Source: Nematopogon swammerdamellus
Lineage: Eukaryota; Arthropoda; Insecta; Lepidoptera; Adelidae
Length of the DNA: 64,000 nt
Assembly: GCA_946902875.1 (NCBI GenBank)
Contig: OX336337.1
Location: forward strand, 4,092,001 to 4,156,000
Reading direction: 5' to 3'
Position 1 is the first letter of the stretch, and each line of letters opens with the position of its first letter. Positions 1-10,379 of the stretch are shown one piece after another. A model generated the notes under the pieces. That model was not told the origin of the DNA, made no database searches, and was given only the letters and a program-made list of their open reading frames with translations. The position numbers were made by a program, and so were the translations under genes.

Positions 1-1275
1 AGTGCGGTGGTACCAACCCGGGCGGGTTAAACCCTACCACCTAGTGATATAAGAAGTGAGTGATACCTACCTACCTATCATGATCACTGCTTTTTATGCA
101 GTTTTCATGAGGCATATAGATACATAGCCTTCACTAACTAATAATACTTTGTACTGTTTTCAAGTACTTTGAATGAAGTGTGTGATGTAGGCAATGATAT
201 TATATTATAACTTTAAAAGAGAGTCCTAAAATATCATTGGATGTAGGTACCTAATTATTATGTAGGCCAACTATTATTATAGTAACTATAAGCAAAATTT
301 TAGGATAGGATTGCCATGTAAAACTAAAACATGTCAAAACAATAATAATTTTTCTAAACCAAAAATACATACATGCATACTGACTCGTGCATGCATACCA
401 CACCAGAGATTACTGACCACACCCTGTATCCCGACAATCGGGGTAAGCAGCGTAAGTTAATCAGTGTTGTGCTGCAAGTACTCTTATAAATTAAAGCACA
501 ACACCGACCACCACCTCACCAGTCTCGGTAGCTCAGTGGTGCGGGCGGGCGGTTGTTGTATGTTGAAGGTGATGTAGCCAACCGTGTAAGTTTCCATAAA
601 AACAAAATACCCAGGCTCAAGCCAAAGACCCAGGTTCGAATCCTGGCCGGGATGTATTTTTTCCACAGAAATCCTAAGAATACTTCTCTGATCTGTGATT
701 TTTTCCAATGTTTTTCGCTTTGCATTTTTCTAATAAAAATACAAAATACCCGTTTGACGACGAACAAAGTAGGACATGAAACTATCAAGCATGGACCATG
801 CCGAGATGAGAGGTGGTTAACCTGTCACCCTTTAGCATGGCATGTTATTCTTATGCCACAGGCACGAGGAGAAATGGAGTGGGGCTATTAAGTACCAGTC
901 CCACACAGTACGTAAAAACCTCGGTAAAAACCAAAAATACGTAACCTAACCTAACCTAACCTAACCTAACCTAACCTAACCTACCTAGTTACAACTTAAT
1001 TATTTGAAATAGAGTTATTATAGCAAATGTTTGCTGTAATATCTCTGAATATTCGGTTTTGTTCCTGTCTGAACAAGATGCCATGCATGATAGATAATGT
1101 TTCCATTTGGTAGTGTCGGCTACTCTTTTTTTTTATGGCTATACGAAAAACACTGACTATTTATTTGTTTGACTTGACTATTTTTCATAGCCGTTTCGAC
1201 CGATCTAGGTACATTTTAGTGTGGTGGTATCAATCCGGTTGTGGCTTAACCCTACCTACCGCCTAGTAGTATAGT
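1..1275. repeat. SINE fragments and interstitial telomere repeat upstream of the receptor
   Basis: Positions 1-60 and about 1217-1275 are end pieces of the 5S/tRNA SINE family (AACCCGGGCGGGTT and CCTACCACCTAG). Between them are a tRNA-like head at 523-650 and a copy of the CCCGACAATCGGGGTAAGCAG family at about 417-895. No coding sequence is supported. Confidence 0.7.
940..983 (-). repeat. Interstitial insect telomere repeat (TTAGG)n
   Basis: About eight units of CCTAA on the plus strand, that is TTAGG on the minus strand, directly after the tail of a SINE copy. TTAGG is the usual telomere repeat of Lepidoptera. A three-unit block recurs at about 14994-15009. Confidence 0.85.
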
Positions 1276-1494
1276 AAGTAGTACACGGTGAAAGCTACAG
1301 GATCACATAGATTCCGAACCATGGTAGGTACACCAACTCGTGTTCGTGAACTTCTCAAACTCGTAAAGAGAAATAAATGGCGATGGAATCCACGACCTCC
1401 GCTTACGAAGCAAGTCTTCACCCGTTGGCCACCAGCCGCTCAAAACAAGACATGTCGGTCAGTCAATCAGTCAGCGTGTAAGCGTCCTCAAATT

Positions 1495-1745
1495 TTACTC
1501 CAGCAGCCACTGCTTTCCGTCGACGTACCTACCTACTTGATGTCCTCGTTCCATCTGGCGGGTGCTCTTCCCACACACATACCATTTTCCTATGCACGAC
1601 CGCCAGTGTAGGACACGGTTACTCCAACGGTCGTTGTCTCTTCCGCTGATCAGTGAACCGTGCCCAGCCCACTGCCACTTGAGCTTAGCCATCCGGTCAT
1701 AGATGAGATACTAGTATCCGGTGTCCAATATCGACCACTTTCATG
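1495..1745 (-). mobile_element. Non-LTR retrotransposon relic (end of RT ORF)
   Basis: The minus frame shows MAKLKWQWAGHGS and then a scrambled continuation. KLKWQWAGH followed by R-W-x-x-R-V-L-x-W-R is the C-terminus of a common insect endonuclease-reverse transcriptase, seen intact at 20168-20463. Stops and frameshifts show it is dead. Confidence 0.7.
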
Positions 1746-2029
1746 CGTCGGCGGATTGCCTCGTTACGCACCACATATCACGTAGCATGAACATGAAAAC
1801 AAAGCATGAAGTAACATACATAACATAAATGACTCGCGTTAAAGTTAGTTTCTAGTTTTTGGTAAAGTTAGTGCCTTATTTTTTATTATAATAGTTTGAC
1901 TCTCAACTTAGAGTACAGAACCATCGATATACAGAACAGTAACTGTTCTCTACCTGAACAACTGTACCGTAATTCCAATGGTAATTCCACCGAGGTCGGT
2001 GACTAATTTGTCCTGCTCTGAGGTTTCAC

Positions 2030-3115
2030 TCTATCTATAGCAACAGGTGGGTGAAATATTTATTTGAGGAAATTACTCTTTCATACGGAAACAACATTAA
2101 AATTGCAAAATTTTGACATTTCCACCGATTGTACCTAGGTGTAGCCACCTCTAGAACCGAATGCGACAAGTGAAATTGTACCTACCTAATAAATGGAAAT
2201 TTTACAGCAGATATCCCAGGTTTCTAACTAAAAAAACACATCCAAATCGGTCCATCCGTTTGGGATCTACAATATTTTTTATGACATTTATGTTGTTTGT
2301 GTCTTCCACCGGGTGTCTTCATTGGGCCGAGTAATTGGGGCACTAAAAATAGATTATGGTTATTTAAACATACCTAGCTAAGAACCATCCCGTTTAACCC
2401 AGGTTTCTAATTAAAAAACCGCATCCAAATCGGTCCATTCGTTTAGTATCTACGCTACGATATCTATCACAGACACAGATAGATGGAGGCGTTAAACTTA
2501 ACACCGCTCATTTTGCGTCGGAGGGGTTAAAAATCGATTAAGTGATTTTTTATGACATTTATGTATGATGTTTGTGTCTTCCGCCGGGTGTCTTCATTGC
2601 GCCGAGTAATTGGGGCACTAAAAATAGATTATGGTTATTTAAACATACCTAGCTAAGAACCATCCCGTTTAACCCAGGTTTCTAATAAAAAAACCGCATC
2701 CAAATCGGTCCATTCGTTTGGTATCTACACTACGATATCTATCACAGCACAGACACAGACCCCCTCATTTTGCGTCGGAGGGGTTAAAAATCGATTAAGT
2801 AATTTTTTATGACATTTATGTATGACAAGCTGTGCCCGCGGCTCCGCCCGCTCTCATATTTCACTTCACTGCTAACCTCATAAGCTATTTAGCGTGATAG
2901 TAAGTAGCCTATAGTTGATGGGAAGAATCAAGCTATCCGTAGAATTTTGTTTTATTAAAATCGGTTCAGTGGTTCTCGAGTTATAAGCGGACAGACAGAC
3001 AGACAGACAGAAAGCAGACGTTGGATTTTATTATAGGTAAGGATGTTTGTGTCTTCCACCGGGTGTCTTCATTGGGCCGAGTAATTGGGACACTAAAATA
3101 GATTATGGTTCTTTT
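2030..3115. repeat. About 260-bp direct repeat, 2.3 copies, third copy split by another element
   Basis: A unit with GGGTGTCTTCATTG, GATTATGGTTATTTAAACAT and CATCCAAATCGGTCCATTCG occurs at about 2278-2540 and 2541-2805. A third partial copy is cut after TTATGTATGA and resumes at about 3043 after a 220-bp insertion. Older related sequence lies upstream at 2210-2280. Confidence 0.75.
2827..3042 (+). mobile_element. AAGCTGTGCCCGCGG repeat family, copy 1
   Basis: A roughly 215-bp element starting AAGCTGTGCCCGCGGCTCC and ending TTTTATTATAGGTAAGG, with an internal GACA array. It interrupts the third copy of the 260-bp direct repeat, so it is a real insertion. Other copies are at 7749-7972, 10153-10376 and, reversed, 14702-14931. 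Confidence 0.82.
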
Positions 3116-3139
3116 TTTACTACTACTTTAGAATATACT

Positions 3140-3460
3140 CGCCCCCTCTCGGTGGGCGAGTATACCCCTTTGTAGTCGACAGAAGAGTTCTTCGAACTGC
3201 ACGATTCTCTAAATCGTTCTTGTGCCGCACTGGAAAGGTGTGGAACGGGCTCCCAGGGAATATATTTCCCCTCCTACAATCCACGGATCTTCAAATCGCG
3301 GGTTAATAAAGATTATTAACCCCAGCAACATAGCATAGTCCACCTTCAAGCCGGCACCTCCTCGGCGGCGCCGCGGCGGTGAAATTGGCTGCGCCTGAGG
3401 TTGCGAGTTGCGACCTCGGGCAGAGCCACCCAGTTCGGTAGCAATAAAAAAAAATCGACC
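3140..3460 (+). mobile_element. Non-LTR retrotransposon relic (3' end)
   Basis: With frameshifts the plus strand reads RLWNGLPGN-like sequence around 3228-3275 and then a GC-rich 3' tail with GAAATTGGCTGCGCCTG. A diverged copy lies at 34650-34935. R-x-WN-x-LP is typical of the end of non-LTR reverse-transcriptase ORFs. Confidence 0.6.
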
Positions 3461-3721
3461 GCCTTACCCTTCCACCCCCACCCCTCTCTCTCAGTTAGAT
3501 AATATACCCCGTATCAAATAAAAGGCCCCCGAGGATAGTACCTATTAAATATTCTACTGTGCCCGAGGCAGCATTTCCGCAGAGGGGAGACCCCATGTAC
3601 TACATATACCCCCGGTACAGTAGATGTACCTACACTGTAACCAAAATTTTGAAAAACAGATTTGAAGGTTGAAGTGCGCCAATTAGCCAGAAAGAAGTTA
3701 GGTATTCTGTCTGTACTGACT

Positions 3722-4606
3722 GAGGCCACACCCTCGGCCACACCTTACCCATTCAATTTACTACCTACCTGTTAACACCCTTAGCGCCAGTGCAAGAACC
3801 AAATGTTCTTGCGCCAGTGTATACCATAGTATACACCTTCCGACTTTTGCCCCACGCCAGTGTATCCCTGGAAATACACCCGAGATACCCTACTTCGGAG
3901 GCCAGTGTATTCGTCTGTATACACTCTACCGTACATTTTGTATGATCAATAAATGGCCCTGGCTGGCCCTCCCAAATTGCCCACTACCACTGGGTTTCGA
4001 ATATCTAGAAAAATAAAAAAAATATGGGGAAAAAATTAATAGTAATATTTTTATGCTGAAAACTGTTTATTGAAAAAAAAATCGCATTCGCAAGTCTATA
4101 TCCGTTGTCTCTTATCATCACTATCGCTCACTCACATGCACTCTGTTGCAATAATAAAAACAGGAAAAAATTTATTGAGAGCCAAGTCTGAATATATTTT
4201 TTCCTATTTTTCGGCCGCGGGAAGTTCTCTTCTGATGAGGATTATGTAACAAAAGAAAGGAAATATCTCTACGAGGAGGGTCCAGAAACAAAATAAAAGT
4301 GAAAAAAGTGAAATAAAACTGTATCCCCAGGTATACACCTGGCCCGTGAGGACATTTTGGTCAAAGATTGTACTCAGGGGCCAGTGTATCCAGGAATATA
4401 CACCTTAAATAAAGGGGGCAAAATGGCTCGGGGAAGGGGGGGCAAAATGGCTCGGGGGAGGGGGGCGAAGAAGTTCACACAGTATTTTAAGACCCGTAGA
4501 TGTAATTTCTGCAATAAAAATAAAATGGAAAGTCCACGTCATTTCTCATCGAGTAGCTTGGCGCTAAGGAAGTAACTATTAAGTAATCTGTGGCTAAGGG
4601 TGTGGT
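3722..4606. mobile_element. Probable DNA transposon with imperfect TIRs and CCAGTGTAT palindromes
   Basis: The ends match as imperfect inverted repeats: GGCCACACCCTCGGCCAC on the left, and GTGGCTAAGGGTGTGGTC on the right. Inside, near both ends, CCAGTGTAT with a nearby ATACAC forms at least five small hairpins (3815-3835, 3854-3880, 3902-3927, 4325-4340, 4382-4405). A 72-residue ORF at 4357-4575 ends with RRCNFCNKNK, a half zinc-knuckle like piggyBac C-termini; that link is weak. Confidence 0.5.
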
Positions 4607-4744
4607 CTATAATTAATTATTGTTTATTTATTTATTTTATTACCTATGCACTGCACAAGCATCGACGTATGCACAAGGTCTATGAGCTAATTCGGGCGCC
4701 ATTATTGTCCTTATCGCAAATGGCATTATTTCGTAATATTTCAT

Positions 4745-4965
4745 CATCCGATCAGTCCGATCAGACGATCCCTCCGCCGCCCCGCCCCTCCGCCCCGCCG
4801 CCCGCGCATCGCGCCAGCGAATCCCAGCTATTTACTGACCCACACGGCGGCGCGGCCGTGGCGGCGCGGCGGCGCGGCGGCGCGGCGGAGGCGGCTCCGC
4901 GCGCGCGCGCGACAAAGATGGCGGGGCGGCGCGCGGCGGTTGATCTTATCATAACAATCACTATC
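4745..4965. promoter_or_regulatory. GC-rich island, possible promoter
   Basis: About 220 bp of very GC-rich DNA with runs of GCGCGC and GGCGGCGCGGC ends in AAGATGGCGG and sits in AT-rich surroundings. It could be the promoter or first non-coding exon of the receptor 11 kb downstream or of an unseen gene. The overlapping ORFs here are Ala/Arg low-complexity readings in several frames and are not called as genes. Confidence 0.3.
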
Positions 4966-6440
4966 AGTCGGCATCGGCAACAAGGAGCTTTGAACCAGAC
5001 CATAGAGTAACTTATGCCCAGACCAGTCGGCCAGGCAGGGCGGAGTGGCCCGATTGTTGTTCTGTGGTCGGCAACTATGGTCGGCACGGCAGCACTCGGC
5101 ACTTCGGCAGGCAGGCACAGGCGGACAAGAGAGTGAGATATTATGATGAGTCACGCACGCACACCTCAACCCTCAACTCGACCGCAATTTCGTTCCGCTA
5201 GGTAAAGTAATTATGTATATTATGTTATTATAAGTATTATACATTACGTTACATATCTTTGATGACGTATGATTATGCGAATGAAGGTATACTTACTTAC
5301 GCAAGTGTGTAGGCGGGGTGTACCGTGTGTGTGACTCAGTTCAAACTAGATAGGTAGATACTCGTAAATAAACAAAATGAAGAAACGGGTTCATTTTTTT
5401 ACTTATCGAATGTTGATTGTTTTGTAACTGAGAAAATAATTTTGTAACTTAGTACCAATTTGGTCTAGTAGTTAAACCTATTAGGTAATTAATTACCTAG
5501 CTAGATGAAAATTTATTTTCAAAGCTGTCGAATTGTATTGACTGACATAGGTACAAGTAACAAAGTCCTTACTTTGTTTTATTAAATACATACTAAAAAT
5601 ATTTATTTCATGTTCTGAAATAGCTTAATTGGCCATAAAAATAAAAATAAACCGTCAGTATTTTTGATAGCCGAAATTCAGGAGAGCGAAGTCGCGGGCT
5701 CGCGGGCATTAGCATTTTTTAAAAACAACCTGCCTATTTAAAAGTCCCCAATCTAAAAAAAAACATATTCAAAGAATATTAGTTAATAGTTAATAGTACC
5801 TCGCCAAGGATCTACTACGCTGATATAGATACGCTGTATCGGAAATAGATCACTTTTGAAGAACAAAGAATTTTTGTGTTTAAAAAAAAATGTTTTTAAT
5901 GAAACTGTAAAAAAAACAATTTTTCTTAATCGTTTCAGTTTCATGCCAGGAACCAAAAAGTCTTCCAACAGATAGATCTCTTTCTTTCAGAAATTGTGAA
6001 AAACCACAAATTTTAGTTTTATTAGTATGGAATAGAAAGAATTTGATTTTTTTACTAACTTACACGTGTAACATCATAATGATAATGAAGACTTTTTTGA
6101 TTAGGCTATAAAAATCAATCACCTATTTTTTTATTTAAATACATAAAAAAATATTTTACAAATAAAATATTTTAGGTCAAAAAATTTTTATATAGGTTTA
6201 CTCCCTATATGATACAGAACCCCCCCTTAGCTATTATTAACTAATTTTGAAAGACCTACGAGAGACGGACAGAATACAATGGAGTCTCACCATAGAGGAG
6301 TCTCAACATAGAGCTTTCTTTGTACCATTTTAGTAAGGAACCCTAAAAAAATCTTGTTCCTCCAAAAATTATGAATACCTACTCACACTCAGTAAACTTA
6401 TAAATAGGCATATACAGAAATATTAGAATGCAGCAAAACC
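4966..6440. other. AT-rich intergenic sequence, nothing recognised
   Basis: No ORF with family resemblance, no clear repeat and no RNA gene was seen. Homopolymer A/T runs and GGTA-type microsatellite pieces dominate. Confidence 0.6.
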
Positions 6441-6444
6441 TACA

Positions 6445-6814
6445 CAGTAGAAGCTTGATTATCCGAGCTTTTGTTACCCTGTGCTATTGTGGACCACCAG
6501 GCCTACCTCGGATAATCAAAAGCTCGTATAATACGGACTGATAAAGGCACATTTTCATTACACGTAATTGATTATTTTAAATATTATTTTGATTTGATTA
6601 CTTACTTACATTTATGTGCTATATTTACATTCTAAAAGCAGCCGACGAACACACAGCCAGCACTCATGGCTTCACCGAACACATTGACTTATACCGAACA
6701 CCATTTTAATTTTATTAAATCTTTTCCCTCCAAAAATAAAAAAAATTTCATCTCGACAAAGCTCGGTAAATGCGAACTCCGTTAATCCAAACTCGGATAA
6801 TCAGGGTTCTACTG
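6445..6814. mobile_element. Pogo/Tigger-like MITE
   Basis: The TIRs are CAGTAGAAGCTTGATTATCC on the left and, reverse-complemented, CAGTAGAACCCTGATTATCC on the right, 370 bp apart. Such CAGTAGAA...GATTATCCG ends are typical of pogo/Tigger elements. There is no transposase ORF, and the TA duplication is degraded on the left. Confidence 0.75.
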
Positions 6815-7395
6815 TATTGTGTTTACCGAAGAACACCTAGAATGACAAATACCAATTACTTAGTAATGTTTGTGCCTAGAAAACACGCTGATTCCTGAAC
6901 ACGTTCAGTCATGCTAGCTAATCCATATAGGTACCGAATTACTAAGAACAAGACCATGTTTTCCGAATCCTGCTTATATATAATATAACCTACTTATGTA
7001 CCTACTTCCATAAATACTTGGATAGTGTATTATTATAACAGGTACTTTTGTAATACAACAGACAACAGGTCCATGCTTTGTTCTCGTATCAAAGGGAGCG
7101 GATAGGTAGGCACATGTCGCAACAAGTCTTATAATAATTTGAGGAGCAGAGCTGACCACACCACATCAGTGACCTAAAAAATTTCAACTCAATTTTACAG
7201 AAGAGAACAGATTTCATCAAATCATTTTCCATAGCAAAACATATTATGTAGGTATATACTTAGACAATAGTTTGTATTATTCTAATTTATAAGAGTAATA
7301 TGATTAATGATATTGAGAATAAATTAATTTAATTGAATTAAAATTAGTTTTGCTCTTAAATAGAACATTTTCGGAGGTTGGTTGCTACCACAACC

Positions 7396-7655
7396 ACACC
7401 GATGTATACCGGTATGAGTGGTTGAGTCAGAGGGGCCCAAGCACATGCTCCGACCAGCCAATAGCACCTCCGAGAAGGTTGATTTTTGGATTTCTGGCTA
7501 TACTGGACTAGAGGAGAACACAGTCGAGGTTGCTATGCGGCCATCTTACATACACATCCGGTACGGTGGTACTGGCACAGATTACTTAATAGTTACTTCG
7601 TACTGGTACCAACCCAGTCGGCTATAATTTGAGCCTACCACCTAGTAAGGGTAAG
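7396..7655 (-). repeat. tRNA-headed SINE (GCCGACTGGG family), tail part
   Basis: The copy reads GTATGAGTGGTTGAGTCAGA to CCAACCCAGTCGGCTATAAT and CCTACCACCTAG. It is the reverse of the full-length element at 46481-46868 and lacks the tRNA-like head. Confidence 0.8.
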
Positions 7656-7748
7656 GGGCAAGGACAAGCTTGCTACTGAATGTGTAGTTTATCTAGTTTT
7701 ATTATTATTTATGTTTTTGAAAGATAATAATGCAGATTTTATTACTTA

Positions 7749-7972
7749 CAAGCTGTGCCCGCGGCTCGGCCCGCTCTCATATTTAACTTCACTGCTAACC
7801 TCATAAGCCATTTAGCGTGATAGTAAGTAGCCTATAGTTGATGGGAAGAATCAAGCTATCCGTAGAATTTTGTTTTATTAAAATCGGTTCACTGGTTCTC
7901 GAGTTATAAGCGGACAGACAGACACTCAGACAGACAGAAAGCAGACGTTGGATTTTATTATAGGTAAGGACT
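7749..7972 (+). mobile_element. AAGCTGTGCCCGCGG repeat family, copy 2
   Basis: Full-length copy from ACAAGCTGTGCCCGCGGCTC to TTATTATAGGTAAGG, with the shared internal GATGGGAAGAATCAAGC and GGTTCTCGAGTTATAAGCGG. It is over 90% identical to copy 1 by eye. Confidence 0.85.
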
Positions 7973-8089
7973 AGTTATGACAATATTTTTTTCCCAACCT
8001 ACATAGTTAGCGCAAGTCTTAAGTACTTTTTAGATAAAAGGACACATATTATTAGGCACCCTATACATTATTCAAAGTTCTACATAGGT

Positions 8090-8207
8090 ACAGTAGTCAC
8101 AATCACAACTTACAAATGTGGGTCCATCTAAAGGTCGAGCTAGTGCAGGTTTAGTGTAGGTGCGCGACCTTTGGACCCATATTTATACGTTGTGTGTGAC
8201 TACTGTG
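8090..8207. repeat. Imperfect inverted repeat with arms of about 45 bp
   Basis: ACAGTAGTCACAATCACAAC through GGGTCCATCTAAAGGTCG at 8090-8137 pairs with CGACCTTTGGACCC through GTGACTACTGT at 8164-8207. Probably a small foldback element. Confidence 0.65.
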
Positions 8208-8659
8208 TAGGTACATTGATTCAAAGTTTGTCCTTGTTTTGAAGCATAGGTTAGATTAAGTATTTTTTTTTAAATAGATAGGCTAGTTATGTAGGTACCT
8301 ACATACCTAGTGCAATGCAAATCACGATGAGGCCAGAAACCTGAAAGTACCTAGGTACCTACTTGTTCGAATGAACACATTAGTTCTGTTAAGTACGAGG
8401 TACTGCTTGCGTTGCGTAACCTACATAATTTTTGTGACGCCAACAACTTACGTTCTCTGATCTGTGTTACGTACCTACCTACATAATATTAATATGTATA
8501 AGTAAGTAAGTCCATCAAAGAGACTACCTACCAGCACGAGAGAGAGCCTATAAAAAAACAATGAAGATAAGATAATGCGCCGCGCAGTGCCGTGTCAAGC
8601 AAGTCCGTGGTGGCCGGGCGGCATATTATTTCCAAAGTCGTTCGCGAAATGAATCATCC

Positions 8660-9204
8660 TTAACGTGACCATTTATTTTTTGACTCAATACGGGACTCGG
8701 GACATCGGTTCACAATAGAAAAAAAACAAATTTTTAATCAGTCTTTATTTATCAAATTGTATTACAAATAACAAAGGTTATTAAACAATGCTCAGTTATT
8801 TCTATATTTATCAGAGGAACAAATTTGATGTAATGCAGCTAGTGATGATTTATGTACGGATAAAATTCTGGGGACGTTTTTTTTTAAATATTTACATTAG
8901 TTATTAACCGAGACCTGTAACTGGGTTTTTTCAGCCGTCCACAGTTTGTTCATTAAAGAAAATACTCTTTCTACTGCTGCATTTGTGCCAGGTAGAGATA
9001 AAATATTTTCTGCGGTCGGCGGATCGGCTATCTTCGAGTCGAAGGTAGCCAGATCCTCCGTGTCGTCGCCGTGCGCCGCCCGCCATTTTCGCGCGATTTG
9101 TGAAAACGGGACAATTTTGCGTCCCGAAGCTTTCTTCGGGGATACCGGGACGCAGAACCGAAAAAAGGGACGGTCCCGTTCAAAACGGGACGTATGGTCA
9201 CGTT
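8660..9204 (-). mobile_element. Non-autonomous hAT (ZBED-type) element with transposase C-terminus
   Basis: Eight-bp duplications AATCATCC flank it at 8652-8659 and 9205-9212. The ends match as AACGTGACCAT inverted repeats. The minus strand around 8900-9010 reads LPGTNAAVERVFSLMNKLWT, the hAT dimerisation-domain signature; the rest of the transposase is deleted. The right end contains CGGGACG repeats near the TIR. Confidence 0.85.
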
Positions 9205-9249
9205 AATCATCCATCACATCAATATCAATATCAATATTAATAATAAATA

Positions 9250-9552
9250 ATAAATTTGTAACTAAATTGTCAATTTTTAGAAATATTTTATGTATGTATG
9301 TATGTTCCTCCCTCCATAACTCTTAAACCGATCATCCGAATTTAATGAAACTTAGTACAAGTACATATTATAACTATACGGGACACAGGACGTAAAATTA
9401 ACTTCCGGTTACGCTACTAAGATGTGGCTCTCATACAAACCGAGTTGTTCCGCGCGTCGAAATAAAGATAGGTACGGTAGCGAGCTTACTCACTTTCTTC
9501 TTTTCAAATACGAATTTCACGCGAGCGAAACCGCGGGCAAAAGCTAATTATT
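9250..9552 (+). repeat. CCGCGGGCAAAAGCTA repeat family
   Basis: Shares GTATGTATGTTCCTCC, ATAACTCTTAAACCGATCAT and CGCGAGCGAAACCGCGGGCA with 28050-28328. Two short relatives of the end occur at 23700-23800 and 62050-62128. Confidence 0.75.
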
Positions 9553-10150
9553 TATTAATATAATTATTTATTTTATTTGGTAATTGCCTTTTTGAGAAAT
9601 TTTGGCCAGTGTCATGTATAGTAGGTATTAATTAGTGATTCTGATTATTCACGATCACGATCAGGCGCGGTCACATTACCCGACTAAGAAGGTTACGTTT
9701 TTCGAGTACCTACCTACCTATCGGTGTTATAGTCGGGGTGTATAGAAGGATTCGAATAGATAGATACTACTGATCTTGTTTTGCAGTTGAATTTTATAAT
9801 TTTCAACCGACTTCCAAAAAGGAGGAGGTTCTCAATTCGTCTGTATGTGTTTTTTTAACAACGACGAGTCTTTTGACACATTTTCCGAAAAGGTCTCAAA
9901 GCGACAATAGCCACAAAATAAATAGGTAATACATAAAAAGGCTTTCGCGAGCTCCCGTAGTCGGCAGACTTGAAATATGCCGCCCTCCCTCCGACCTCAA
10001 CGTTTATTATTCAGTCTATTGGATCTTTCAGGCCAGTCTTCGGTCACCATCGTATCATAAAATGTCACCCGTCGATTGGATTGTCGTTAACTATCCTCAT
10101 ATCAGGGAACTAGGTATGTAGGTACCTATACCTAGTTGATGATATATATA
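9553..10150. other. Intergenic sequence, nothing firm
   Basis: No supported gene. It contains a short GACTTCCAAAAAGGAGGAGG stretch, common in lepidopteran repeats, and CCTA-type microsatellite pieces. Confidence 0.5.
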
Positions 10151-10152
10151 TA

Positions 10153-10376
10153 CAAGCTGTGCCCGCGGCTCCGCCCGCTCTCATATTTCACTTCACTGCT
10201 AACCTCATAAGCCATTTAGCGTGATAGTACTACTTACCTATAGTTGATGGGAAGAATCAAGCTATCCGTAGAATTTTGTTTTATTAAAATCGGTTCAGTG
10301 GTTCTCGAGTTATAAGCGGACAGACAGACAGACAGACAGACAGAAAGCAGACGCTGGATTTTATTATAGGTAAGGA
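10153..10376 (+). mobile_element. AAGCTGTGCCCGCGG repeat family, copy 3
   Basis: Full-length copy with a longer GACA tract (about six units) than copies 1 and 2, ending TTATAGGTAAGG and running into a GGAA microsatellite. Confidence 0.85.
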
Positions 10377-10379
10377 AAG

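Noticed and set aside
523..650. tRNA gene
   Set aside because: The A and B boxes are separated by a SINE tail fragment and there is no matching acceptor arm.
4600..5169. Overlapping 113-136 residue ORFs in a GC-rich patch
   Set aside because: Ala/Arg/Pro low-complexity in several frames on both strands, no family resemblance, no splice context. Treated as a possible promoter island instead.
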